From: an uncultured Alcaligenaceae bacterium
GTDB lineage: Bacteria > Pseudomonadota > Gammaproteobacteria > Burkholderiales > Burkholderiaceae_B
Length of the DNA stretch: 64,000 bases
Assembly: GCA_937908115.1 (NCBI GenBank)
Contig: CALEQZ010000013.1
Span: forward strand, 62,001 to 126,000
Direction of reading: 5' to 3'
The notes under the pieces were generated by a model. It worked only from the letters and a program-made list of their open reading frames with translations. It did not search any database and was not told the origin of the DNA. The position numbers and the translations under genes are program-made. Of this stretch, positions 20,266-28,756 are shown one piece after another; the stretch's first letter is position 1; every line of letters starts with the position of its first letter.

Positions 20266-21215
20266 CGCGCCAGGCCGCCCAACGGGGTGGCCGTCGTCCA
20301 CCAGCCTTGGGCGAGCTGCTCGCGCAGCAAGTGCCGCACGATCCCTTCGACGCGCCTGGCCGAGCGCGATAGCGGCCGGCCACTGGCATGCGCCAGCGAC
20401 ACCCGGCGCTCGATGCAGGGTTCGACGATGCGGGCGGCAAACACCGGGGCATTTCCGTCGCCCACGCGCAGCGCCGCCAGCGACAGGATGCTGAAGCACC
20501 CCGTGCGGCGCACCATTTCGGTAAGCAGCTCGTGGGCGTCCAGCTCCGTGGTGACGTTGAGCGCGATGCCGATTCGGCGCACGGCATCGTCGACCACTTT
20601 GCGCAGGCCGTGATCACGTCCGGGCATGACCAGCGGCAGGCGCGCCGCATCGGCCAGCCGGACTTCCCCGGCCGGGGTCAACCACTGGGCCACGTCGTCG
20701 CGGCTGCGCGCCACGAGCACCAGCTGCTCCGACAGCAGGGCATCCATGTCCAATCCGATTACCGCGGCGCCGGCAAACACCAGTCCGAAGTCCAGCGTGC
20801 CGTCGATGATCCATTGATAGACATGGCCAGAAAGCCCCGAAACGACCTTGACCCGCACATTGGGGCATTCGCGCTGCACCGCTTCGATCAACGGCAGGCT
20901 GAGAATCGGGCTGATCGAGCCCGGTATGCCCACCGCCACCCGGCCGACTTCCGCCGCGTGGTGCGCGCGCATGCTCTGGCGGGCCGCCTCGACCGATTCC
21001 AGCACGTTGCGGGCGTGCACGAGAAAATCCCGCCCTTCGGGCGTCAGGACGGTCCCGTCGGGCCGGCGCTCGAACAGCTGCACGCCGAGCTCTTCTTCGA
21101 GCAGGCGGATTTGCGCGCTGACCGACGGCTGGGAAACATGCAGCAGCTGCGACGCCTTCAGGAAGGATCGTTGCTCGGCGATCGCGACGAAGTAGCCAAG
21201 CTGCTTCAGGTTCAT
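20262..21215 (-). CDS. LysR-family transcriptional regulator (NAC/Cbl-like)
   Basis: This 317-residue LysR regulator has its N-terminal winged helix at about residues 1-60 (MNLKQLGYFVAIAEQRSFLK, then ASQLLHVSQPSVSAQIRLLE). A two-lobe ligand-binding domain follows, with GIPGSISPILSLPLIEAVQ. The N-terminus resembles nitrogen-assimilation-type LysR proteins, but the ligand is unknown. It is the last gene in the run that begins with the aldehyde dehydrogenase. It probably regulates that operon through the palindrome upstream of the aldehyde dehydrogenase gene. Confidence 0.88.
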   Translation of the reverse strand: MNLKQLGYFVAIAEQRSFLKASQLLHVSQPSVSAQIRLLEEELGVQLFERRPDGTVLTPEGRDFLVHARNVLESVEAARQSMRAHHAAEVGRVAVGIPGSISPILSLPLIEAVQRECPNVRVKVVSGLSGHVYQWIIDGTLDFGLVFAGAAVIGLDMDALLSEQLVLVARSRDDVAQWLTPAGEVRLADAARLPLVMPGRDHGLRKVVDDAVRRIGIALNVTTELDAHELLTEMVRRTGCFSILSLAALRVGDGNAPVFAARIVEPCIERRVSLAHASGRPLSRSARRVEGIVRHLLREQLAQGWWTTATPLGGLAR

Positions 21216-21252
21216 GCGTCCCTGCCCCGTCGCGCCCGCCTTGGCATGGACA

Positions 21253-22152
21253 TCATGCCTTGCGGGTGCGCCGCATTATGGTCTCGTGTCGTTGCAACAA
21301 TTGGCGCGCCTGCAACACCACCGGCAAATCGACCATGCGCCCCTTGAACGTGCAGGCCGCGCGGCCTTCGCGCATCTGCTTGTCGAATTCGGCAAGCAGG
21401 GCCGTGGCATGCTCGACTTCCTCGGGCTGCGGCGAAAACTCCTCGTTGACGATACCCACCTGGCGGGGGTGGATGCAGAAAGCCGCTTCGAAACCCAGCC
21501 GCCGGGCCCTGCGGATGCGGGCGCGAAACGCCTGCTCGTCCGCAAAATCCGCCACCGAGCCGATGAAGCCTATGGGAACTATACCGGCGCGGCGGCAGGC
21601 CGTCACGGCCATCACGTTGGGGACGTACAGGCTGTCCTCATCGACGGCCATGCGCATCGTCACGGCCAGGTCCTCCGCCCCGACGATCAGCCCCCACAGC
21701 CGTGGATGCGCCGCGGCGATGTTGTTGATGTTGGCCAACCCGGCTGGGTCCTCGACCATGGCGATGATGCGCGTGTGCCCGGGTGCCAGCCCCGCCTCGC
21801 GCTCGCATTCGTCCAGGATCTCGGCGACGGCCTTGACGTAGGACGCATCCGGCACCTTGGGCAAGGTCACCGCGCTGACGGCATCGCCCACGCACGCCTC
21901 CAGGTCGCGGACCAATTGGCGCCAGGGCCGGTTCACCCGGACCACCACGTCGTAGCCGCCCTGGCGGAAGGTACGGGCAATCTCGGCGACGCGGCTGCGC
22001 GCCAGCGCCTTCTGGTCGGGCGCGACGCTGTCTTCCAGGTCGATCTGCAGCGCGTCGGCGGGCTGGCGCAACGCGCTTTGCACGAACCGGTCGCTCGTGG
22101 CCGGAACGAACAGCAGGGACCGCCAGACGGGTTGGCTCATCGTGTCGAACAT
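21253..22152 (-). CDS. CitE/HpcH-family lyase (citrate lyase beta-like, CoA-ester lyase)
   Basis: This 299-residue member of the HpcH/HpaI aldolase/CitE superfamily typically cleaves or forms malyl-, citramalyl- or 3-hydroxyacyl-CoA esters. Motifs are RSLLFVPATSDRFVQSA, DALQIDLEDSVAP, VVVRVNRPW, IIAMVEDPAGLANI with the metal-binding glutamate, LIVGAEDLAVTMRM, and AAFCIHPRQVGIVNEEFSP. It starts 3 bp after the class III CoA-transferase gene. Together they suggest activation of a C4-C5 dicarboxylic acid to its CoA ester followed by cleavage. The exact substrate is not determined. Confidence 0.88.
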   Translation of the reverse strand: MFDTMSQPVWRSLLFVPATSDRFVQSALRQPADALQIDLEDSVAPDQKALARSRVAEIARTFRQGGYDVVVRVNRPWRQLVRDLEACVGDAVSAVTLPKVPDASYVKAVAEILDECEREAGLAPGHTRIIAMVEDPAGLANINNIAAAHPRLWGLIVGAEDLAVTMRMAVDEDSLYVPNVMAVTACRRAGIVPIGFIGSVADFADEQAFRARIRRARRLGFEAAFCIHPRQVGIVNEEFSPQPEEVEHATALLAEFDKQMREGRAACTFKGRMVDLPVVLQARQLLQRHETIMRRTRKA

Positions 22153-22155
22153 GGG

Positions 22156-23325
22156 CTATTCCTCCAGCGCGTCCAGCTCCGCCAGGATTTCGGCGGTATG
22201 TTCGCCCAGCGCCGGCGCCGGGCGGTAAAACCCGCCCGGCGTGGTGCCAAGGCGCGGGATGACATTGTGCATGGGCACCTCCCCCAGGTCGGGATCTTCC
22301 AGCGATACGATGGCTTGCCTGCCTTGCACGAAGGGATGGTCCAACAGGTCGGCCACTGAGCAAACCGGCCCGACCGTCACGCCGGCCTGCTCGAACAGGC
22401 GCAGGTTCTCTTCCTGCGTGCGGCTGCGGATGAACTCGCCGATGATCGCATCCAGCTCGTCGCGGTTGGCCACCCGCGCATCGTTGTCGACAAACCGCGG
22501 GTCGGTTTTCAGGTCCGGACGGCCGATGGTGTCGAAGATGCGCATCGCCATGGATTGCATCGAACCGGACAGGGCCACGTAGCGGCCGTCGCTGCACGCA
22601 TAGACGTTGCGCGGAGCGGTGTGCGAAGACTGGTTGCCCGAACGCATCGTGGCCTGGCCGGTCAGGCGGTACTTGGCCGCCTCGGATGCGATGAAAGAAA
22701 AGATGGGCTCGAACAGCGACAGGTCGATGACCTGGCCTTTGCCTTCCCGCTCGGCCACGCGCAACGCGGTCAGCACGCCTGCGGCGCCGTAAATGCCGGC
22801 GATCATGTCGGCAAGCGCCAACGGCGGCAACACCGGCGGGCGGTCAGGGTATCCGTTCAGGTGCGCAAACCCCGACATCGCCTCGACCAAGGTGCCGAAT
22901 CCAGGCTTGCGGCTGTATGGACCGGTCTGCCCCCACCCTGACACCCTGACCACGACCAGGCGTGGGTTCAGCGCGAGCAGTGCATCGGGCGCCAGCCCCA
23001 TTTTCTCCAGCCCGCCGGGAACGAAATTTTCGACGAACACATCCGCATGGCGCACCAGCCTGCGCAACGTCGCCAGGCCGGGCTCGGACTTCAGGTCCAG
23101 TGTCATCGACCGCTTGTTGCGCCCATAGACTTTCCAGTAGACCGGCCGGCCGGCCTCGCGCCAGTTGCGCAGGTCGTCGCCCACGCCCTCGCGCTCGACC
23201 TTGATGACGTCGGCGCCGAAATCGGCCAAGAACAGCGTCAGCATGTTGCCCGCCACCAGCCGTGACAGGTCCAGCACGCGCACGCCGTGCAGCGGGCCCT
23301 TGCGATCGGGATCGAACTTCTCCAT
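22156..23325 (-). CDS. Class III (CaiB/BaiF) CoA-transferase
   Basis: This 389-residue formyl-CoA-transferase-family protein probably moves CoA between organic acids. Motifs are GVRVLDLSRLVAGNMLT, ADFGADVIKVERE, RNKRSMTLDLKSEPG, FVENFVPGGLEKMGL, and the catalytic aspartate in LPPLALADMIAGIYG. The C-terminal NVIPRLGTTPGGFYRPAPAL is also typical. It lies between the TRAP/alcohol-dehydrogenase fusion remnant (15 bp upstream) and the CitE-like lyase (3 bp downstream), consistent with an acid-activation step. It is the first of three genes of this family in the window. Confidence 0.92.
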   Translation of the reverse strand: MEKFDPDRKGPLHGVRVLDLSRLVAGNMLTLFLADFGADVIKVEREGVGDDLRNWREAGRPVYWKVYGRNKRSMTLDLKSEPGLATLRRLVRHADVFVENFVPGGLEKMGLAPDALLALNPRLVVVRVSGWGQTGPYSRKPGFGTLVEAMSGFAHLNGYPDRPPVLPPLALADMIAGIYGAAGVLTALRVAEREGKGQVIDLSLFEPIFSFIASEAAKYRLTGQATMRSGNQSSHTAPRNVYACSDGRYVALSGSMQSMAMRIFDTIGRPDLKTDPRFVDNDARVANRDELDAIIGEFIRSRTQEENLRLFEQAGVTVGPVCSVADLLDHPFVQGRQAIVSLEDPDLGEVPMHNVIPRLGTTPGGFYRPAPALGEHTAEILAELDALEE

Positions 23326-23340
23326 GGAACCGGCTCGCTC

Positions 23341-23922
23341 TCAAACGGTGATGACGGGTTTGATTTCCTGGAAGTTCTTCATGCGCTCGAGCGCGACGTT
23401 GACCTCGTCCAGGCGATAGCGCCCCGTGATCATCTTCTCGAACGGGAAATCGCGCTGGAACTCCAGCTCGAAAAAGCCCAGCACCTGCATGCGGTGCTTG
23501 GCCAGCGTCTCGCGCAGCGTGGTCTGCAGCACACCCTGCGGGTTGTAGAAAATCTTGTCGACCTCGTCGAAGGTCGTGGCGATATACGGCAGGTAGTGGA
23601 TGTCCAGCAGCGGATCCAGGCCGGCCAGGGACCCGGGGTTCAGGAAGGCCAGGTCCAGCGAGCCGCGCGACAAGTCGCGCGCCAACGCTTCGTCCCCGCC
23701 GAGCTGGCTGTTGGGGAACACGGTCACGGTGACTTCACCGTTGGTCCGCTCGCCGACCAGCCGGGCGAACTCCTTGCTGGCCTTGTCGACGGGGCTGTCG
23801 ATGGCGAACACGTGGCCAAGCCGCAGCTTCAGCTCCGCGGCCTGCGCGGAGCCGGGCGCGATGATCAACGCAACCAATCCGAGCGCGCAGGCGAGCGCGC
23901 CCCGTTTCAGGGTCTTCGTCAT
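23341..23922 (-). pseudogene. Chimeric remnant: TRAP receptor (DctP) N-terminus fused to alcohol-dehydrogenase C-terminus
   Basis: This 193-codon frame is a hybrid. Residues 1 to about 152 are the N-terminal half of a TRAP transporter DctP receptor: a signal peptide ending GSAQAAE, LRLGHVFAIDSPVDKASKEF and FPNSQLGGDEALARDLSRGS. From about residue 155 it becomes the C-terminal tail of a medium-chain alcohol dehydrogenase: DFPFEKMITGRYRLDEVNVA, then LERMKNFQEIKPVITV. The joint is in frame near 23452-23466. An in-frame deletion that removed the rest of dctP, any dctQM genes and most of an adh gene explains this best. The product should not function as either parent. Confidence 0.8.
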
Positions 23923-23977
23923 GCTTGTCTCCGTCCGTTATAGAAGTTATGTGCGGCCCCCGCCGGGCGGGCCGCGG

Positions 23978-25420
23978 TCAATGGTGGTTGATGACGATGG
24001 TCTTGGCCACCGTGTACTCGCGCAGCGCCTCGAACCCCTTTTCGCGGCCATGGCCGCTGCGCTTGAACCCTCCAAAAGGCAGCTCGATGCCCCCACCTGC
24101 GCCGTAACCGTTGATGTACACCTGGCCGACGCGCAGCCGCTTTGCCAGCCGCATCTGGCGCGCGCCGTTCTCGGACCAAATGCCGGCGATCAGGCCGTAG
24201 TCGGTTCCGTTGGCGATGCGCACCGCGTCGTCTTCGTCGTCGAACGGTATTGCGGCAAGCACCGGGCCGAACACCTCCTCGCGCGCCAGTTCGTGATCGA
24301 GCGGCACCGGCCCGAGCAGCGTCGGCCTGACGTAGTAACCGCCTTCAGGCGCGCCGCGGTCGAGCTGGCCTTCCGCCACCACGGGGATGCCGTCGCGGCG
24401 GGCGCGGTCGAGGAACCCCCGTACCCGCTCGTGCTGGACCCGGCTGATCACCGGCCCGCAATCCAGGTCGGACTCGTGCGAGCCCACGCGCACGCCGTTC
24501 ATGCGCTTGGCCAGGGCGGCGACGAATTCCTCGTAAATGGTCCGCTGGACCAGCACCCGGCTGCCCGCCGAGCAGGTTTGCCCGGCGTTCTGCACGATGG
24601 CGCCGACGATGACCGGCAAGGCGCGCTCCACGTCGGCGTCGTCGAAAACGATCTGCGGGGATTTGCCGCCCAGCTCCAGCACGCACGGCACATGGTGGTC
24701 GGCCGCAGCCTTCTGCACCAGCGTGCCGACCTCCGGCGAGCCGGTGAACGACAGGAAATCGATGCCGGGGTGGGCGGCGAGCGCCGCGCCGGCCTCCTCG
24801 CCCAGGCCCGTGACTAGATTGACCGCGCCAGCCGGTATGCCCGCCTGCGCGGCCAGTTCGGCCAGGCGAATGCAGCTCAGGCAGGCCTCCTCGGCGGGCT
24901 TGAGCACCGCCGCGTTGCCCGCGGCCAGCGCCGGGCCCAGGGTGCGGCCGAACATCTGGGCCGGGTAGTTCCAGGGGATGATATGGCCGGTCACGCCGCG
25001 CGGCTCGCGCACGATCAAGACCTGGTAGCCGTCCAGGAAAGGGATGGTCTCGCCATGCAGCTTGTCGGCCGCGCCGCCGTAAAACTCGAAATACCGGGCA
25101 CAGGCGGCGATGTCGTTGCGCGCCTGCTTCATTGGCTTGCCCGTGTCGCGCGCCTCGATCTGCGCCAGCTCCTCCTGGTGCTGCAAAATGAGCGCCGACA
25201 GTCGCATCAGCATCCGTCCGCGCTCGACGGCCGGCACCCGGCCCCAGTGCCCCTCGAAGGCCCGCCGGGCGGCCTGGACCGCCGCATCGACCTCGGCGGC
25301 GCCGCCTCGGGAAATTTCGCCTATCTGCTCGCCCGTGCTGGGGCTGACCACCGGTATCGTTCCCGCGGCCGCCCCGCTCCAGTTGCCATCGATGTAAATC
25401 GTGCTTGGGCCGGTTGCCAT
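23978..25420 (-). CDS. NAD(P)-dependent aldehyde dehydrogenase
   Basis: This 480-residue aldehyde dehydrogenase oxidises an aldehyde to its acid. The catalytic cysteine is C283 in NAGQTCSAGSRVLV, the general-base glutamate is in CVLELGGKSPQIVF, and the cofactor site is in FTGSPEVGTLVQKAA. The C-terminal LPFGGFKRSGHGREKGFEAL is canonical. It is the first gene of the minus-strand run that continues with the dctP/adh remnant, CoA-transferase, lyase and LysR. Ancestrally it probably worked after the now-deleted alcohol dehydrogenase. The 125 bp upstream contains a LysR-type palindrome. Confidence 0.93.
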   Translation of the reverse strand: MATGPSTIYIDGNWSGAAAGTIPVVSPSTGEQIGEISRGGAAEVDAAVQAARRAFEGHWGRVPAVERGRMLMRLSALILQHQEELAQIEARDTGKPMKQARNDIAACARYFEFYGGAADKLHGETIPFLDGYQVLIVREPRGVTGHIIPWNYPAQMFGRTLGPALAAGNAAVLKPAEEACLSCIRLAELAAQAGIPAGAVNLVTGLGEEAGAALAAHPGIDFLSFTGSPEVGTLVQKAAADHHVPCVLELGGKSPQIVFDDADVERALPVIVGAIVQNAGQTCSAGSRVLVQRTIYEEFVAALAKRMNGVRVGSHESDLDCGPVISRVQHERVRGFLDRARRDGIPVVAEGQLDRGAPEGGYYVRPTLLGPVPLDHELAREEVFGPVLAAIPFDDEDDAVRIANGTDYGLIAGIWSENGARQMRLAKRLRVGQVYINGYGAGGGIELPFGGFKRSGHGREKGFEALREYTVAKTIVINHH

Positions 25421-25539
25421 GCGATTGTCTCCGTCGTTCTATGCCGGCCGCCAGCCGGTCGGCCGGAAATCGTTATTGGGGGTCGGCAACAGTCTAGGCG
25501 GGCGGGCAGCTGGCGCCAAATACTTATTGCCGATAGCCC

Positions 25540-25556
25540 TATAGGTCCCCCCTATA
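25540..25556. promoter_or_regulatory. LysR-type operator-like palindrome between the aldehyde dehydrogenase and metG
   Basis: TATAGG (25540-25545) and CCTATA (25551-25556) form a perfect inverted repeat with a 5-nt C-rich spacer. It contains a T-N11-A core (T25542, A25554), the usual form of a LysR-family site. It lies about 120 bp upstream of the aldehyde dehydrogenase start and 70 bp upstream of metG. I infer binding by the LysR protein encoded at the end of the operon. Confidence 0.45.
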
Positions 25557-25625
25557 CCGCCCGGGCGCCCGGGGGCATCGGCATCCTTATAAAATGCCGG
25601 GTCCGGCTTTCATCGCATTCCGATC

Positions 25626-27725
25626 ATGCCCCGCACCCTGTTCGTCACCACCGCCCTGCCCTACGCCAACGGTTCGTTCCACATCGGCCACATCATGGAG
25701 TACATCCAGGCCGACATCTGGGTGCGGTCCATGCGCATGGCCGGGCACACGGTGCACTTCGTCGGCGCGGACGACGCGCACGGCGCGCCCATCATGCTCA
25801 AGGCCGAGGCCGAAGGCATCAGCCCGCAGGAACTGGTCGCGCGCTATGCCGCCGAGCGGCCGCGCTACCTGGACGGCTTTCACATCCGCTTCGACCACTG
25901 GCACAGCACGGACTCGCCCGAGAACGTCGCGCTGTCGCAGGACATTTACCGGGCCCTTTCGGCAGCCGGCCTGATCGAGACGCGCGCCATCGAACAGTTC
26001 TATGACCCGGTCAAGGGCATGTTCCTGCCCGACCGCTACATCAAGGGCACGTGCCCGAAATGCAAGGCGCAGGACCAGTATGGCGATTCCTGCGAGGTGT
26101 GCGGCGCGGTGTACGCCCCCACCGACCTGATCGACCCCTATTCGACGCTGACGCGTGCCCGCCCCGTGCTGCGCACGTCCGAGCACTACTTCTTCAAGCT
26201 GTCCGATCCGCGCTGCGTGGCCTTCCTGCAGGAATGGACCGCCGGGGCCAACGCCGCCGGCGGCAAGCGCCTGCAACCCGAAGTGCTGGCCAAGACCCGC
26301 GAATGGCTGGGCGCCGAAGGCGGCCAGGCGTCGCTCGGCGACTGGGATATTTCGCGCGACGCGCCCTACTTCGGCATCGAAATCCCCGACGCGCCGGGCA
26401 AGTATTTCTATGTCTGGCTGGACGCGCCGGTCGGCTACCTGGCCTCGCTCAAGGCCTACTGCGACAAGCAGGGCCTGGATTTCGACAAGCTGCTCGATCC
26501 GCAGGGCCAGACCGAGCAGGTCCATTTCATCGGCAAGGACATCATCTATTTCCATGCGCTGTTCTGGCCGGCCATGCTCAAGTTCGCCGGGCGCAAGACG
26601 CCGGACGCCCTCTACGTGCACGGCTTCATCACCGTCAGCGGCGAAAAGATGTCCAAGAGCCGCGGCACCGGGATCTCGCCGCTGCGCTACCTGGAACTGG
26701 GCATGGACGCCGAGTGGCTGCGCTACTACATCGCGGCCAAGCTCAATTCCCGCGTGGAAGACGTGGACTTCAACCCGGACGACTTCGTCGCCCGCGTCAA
26801 CAGCGACCTGGTCGGCAAGTACGTCAACATCGCCAGCCGCGCGGCGAACTTCATTTCCCGCCACTTCGACGGCAAGCTGGCCTACGCCGGCGACGCCCAG
26901 GCCTGGGCCGACGAGCTGGCCGCGGTTGCCGCCACCGTGCGCAACGACATCGAGGCCCGCGAATACGGCCGCGCCGTGCGCGAGGCCATGGCGCTGGCCG
27001 ACCGCATCAACCAGGCCTTCGACGCGGCCCAACCCTGGGTGCTGGCCAAGGGGCTGGACCAGGCCGATGACCCAACGCGCCAGCGGCTGCAGGATATTTG
27101 CTCGCGCGCCCTGGCCGGCTTCAAGGCCCTGACGGTCATGCTGGCGCCCATCCTGCCGGCGCTGGCCAGCCGGGTCGCGCGCGAGCTCTTCGGCCTGGAC
27201 CGCGACTTCACATGGGACGACGCGGCACGCCTGCCCGAACGCGTCGCCCCCTTCAAGCACTTGATGCAGCGGGTCGACCCCAAGATGCTGGACGCGCTAT
27301 TCGAGCCGTCCCAACCCGCCCAGCCGGCCGCCGCCGCGGAAGCGTCCGCCGAAGCGCCCGCGCCCGGCGGCGAGCCCATCGCACCGACGATCAGCATCGA
27401 CGAGTTCGCCAAGGTCGACCTGCGCATTGCGCGCATTGTCGATTGCCAGCACGTCGAAGGCGCCGCCAAGCTGCTGCGCTTGACCCTGGACGTCGGCGAA
27501 GGACGCCACCGCAACGTGTTCTCGGGCATCAAATCGGCCTACAAGCCTGAAGACCTGGTCGGCAAGCTCACCGTGGTGGTCGCCAACCTGGCGCCGCGCA
27601 AGATGAAGTTCGGCGTCTCCGAAGGCATGGTGCTGGCCGCCAGCCACGCCGACGAAAAGGCCAACCCCGGCATTTACGTGCTGGAGCCGTGGCCCGGCGC
27701 CCAGCCCGGGATGCGGGTAAGGTAA
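25626..27725 (+). CDS. metG: Methionyl-tRNA synthetase
   Basis: This 699-residue class I synthetase charges tRNA-Met. The HIGH-type motif is PYANGSFHIGH near residue 20, and the KMSKS loop is at residues 341-345. The knuckle CPKCKAQDQYGDSCEVCG carries the four zinc cysteines. After an Ala/Pro-rich linker (around residues 560-585) comes the C-terminal tRNA-binding domain (IDEFAKVDLRIARIVDCQHV and on to VLEPWPGAQPGMRVR), giving the long dimeric form. It is monocistronic by position. A 557-codon antisense frame across it is a GC artefact. Confidence 0.98.
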   Translation: MPRTLFVTTALPYANGSFHIGHIMEYIQADIWVRSMRMAGHTVHFVGADDAHGAPIMLKAEAEGISPQELVARYAAERPRYLDGFHIRFDHWHSTDSPENVALSQDIYRALSAAGLIETRAIEQFYDPVKGMFLPDRYIKGTCPKCKAQDQYGDSCEVCGAVYAPTDLIDPYSTLTRARPVLRTSEHYFFKLSDPRCVAFLQEWTAGANAAGGKRLQPEVLAKTREWLGAEGGQASLGDWDISRDAPYFGIEIPDAPGKYFYVWLDAPVGYLASLKAYCDKQGLDFDKLLDPQGQTEQVHFIGKDIIYFHALFWPAMLKFAGRKTPDALYVHGFITVSGEKMSKSRGTGISPLRYLELGMDAEWLRYYIAAKLNSRVEDVDFNPDDFVARVNSDLVGKYVNIASRAANFISRHFDGKLAYAGDAQAWADELAAVAATVRNDIEAREYGRAVREAMALADRINQAFDAAQPWVLAKGLDQADDPTRQRLQDICSRALAGFKALTVMLAPILPALASRVARELFGLDRDFTWDDAARLPERVAPFKHLMQRVDPKMLDALFEPSQPAQPAAAAEASAEAPAPGGEPIAPTISIDEFAKVDLRIARIVDCQHVEGAAKLLRLTLDVGEGRHRNVFSGIKSAYKPEDLVGKLTVVVANLAPRKMKFGVSEGMVLAASHADEKANPGIYVLEPWPGAQPGMRVR

Positions 27726-27802
27726 CGGGGCGAGCCTACGGAAAGGCAAAGGGCGCGGCGCCCCAGGACGCCGTGCCTAGTCGGGACCTGGGCCCGCGCG
27801 GA

Positions 27803-28585
27803 TCAGCGCCCACGCGGCTCGACGCGCTGCTCCAGCACCGCGTCGAGCACCCAGCGCACGTTCGGCGCATCGGGCGCCGGCGCGATGACGGGTACCTCGA
27901 CCACCCTCAGGCGCGAAGACAGCCCGGGGCGGAAATTGAAGCCCTCGATCTCGCCATGCCACAGCTGCCAAGGCTGGTCTGCGCTGTCGCGCACGCGATA
28001 GCACAGGGTCCGGCTGGCACTGCTGCTGCTGCAAGGCTGGCGCTGGCCGTCGACGTAAATGGTGCGCACGTTGCCCGGGGCGCCGGTCATCACATCGGCT
28101 TGGCGGGCAAAGACCAACACCTCGCCGTTGTCCACCCCCAGCGTCAGCTGCCGGGGGTTGGCCGAATCGTCCACGGTAGAAGAAACGATCCGGGTCAGCG
28201 CGCTGAGATAGCGCTGCTCGAGCTGGCCGTACGCCGGATCCAGGCACGCCCTGCGGGTGCTCACCGGGGCGCTGAAGATTAGGCGGCCCTGCGGCGCAAC
28301 ATAAGTGGCCGAATACCGGTTGCACCCCGCGAAGCCCGCCGCCCGCGGCTGCCCTTGCTCGCGCGAGAACGCCAGCGTGATGGCCTCGGCGCCGGACGGG
28401 ACCTGCTCCAGCCCGCCGTCGGCCCGGGCCCAGCGCTGCAGCACCCAGCTCGTCTGCACGTAGGGATCGGCTTGCTGCACGGCAGCGGCCGAGCCCGAAG
28501 GCGCGGCAGGTGGGCGTGCGCACGCGCCAAGCGCAAGGGCCAGCGCGATCCCGGTCAGTACTCGATGCAGTCGGAACGATCCCAT
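27803..28585 (-). CDS. META and DUF4377 domain lipoprotein
   Basis: This 260-residue predicted lipoprotein has a signal peptide with lipobox LGAC (Cys22). It then has a META/HslJ-like domain (TSWVLQRWARADGGLEQVPS, FAGCNRYSATYVAPQGRL) and a C-terminal DUF4377 domain (CYRVRDSADQPWQLWHGEIE, then GFNFRPGLSSRLRVVEVPV). Proteins with this pair of domains are periplasm-facing and of unknown function; HslJ relatives are stress-linked. The start at 28585 is supported by a GGGAGG ribosome-binding site. It converges on metG and diverges from the next CoA-transferase gene. Confidence 0.85.
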   Translation of the reverse strand: MGSFRLHRVLTGIALALALGACARPPAAPSGSAAAVQQADPYVQTSWVLQRWARADGGLEQVPSGAEAITLAFSREQGQPRAAGFAGCNRYSATYVAPQGRLIFSAPVSTRRACLDPAYGQLEQRYLSALTRIVSSTVDDSANPRQLTLGVDNGEVLVFARQADVMTGAPGNVRTIYVDGQRQPCSSSSASRTLCYRVRDSADQPWQLWHGEIEGFNFRPGLSSRLRVVEVPVIAPAPDAPNVRWVLDAVLEQRVEPRGR

Positions 28586-28756
28586 GGCGGTGGCCTCCCT
28601 GTAGCGCCGCGCCGGGACAAGGCCGGCGCCGCGAGCGGTGCGTTGCGGGTATTGTATGGCGGCCCGGCGCATCCGCCAGGCTGCCGCGTGCAGCCATCGG
28701 CCGCGCCGGGCGGGCACAATACGACCTGCAAGACAAGCGACATACGGAGCAGATCC

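Noticed and set aside
25587..27260. 557-codon open frame on the minus strand
   Set aside because: It lies entirely opposite metG, with a shadow-like amino-acid composition and no recognisable motif.
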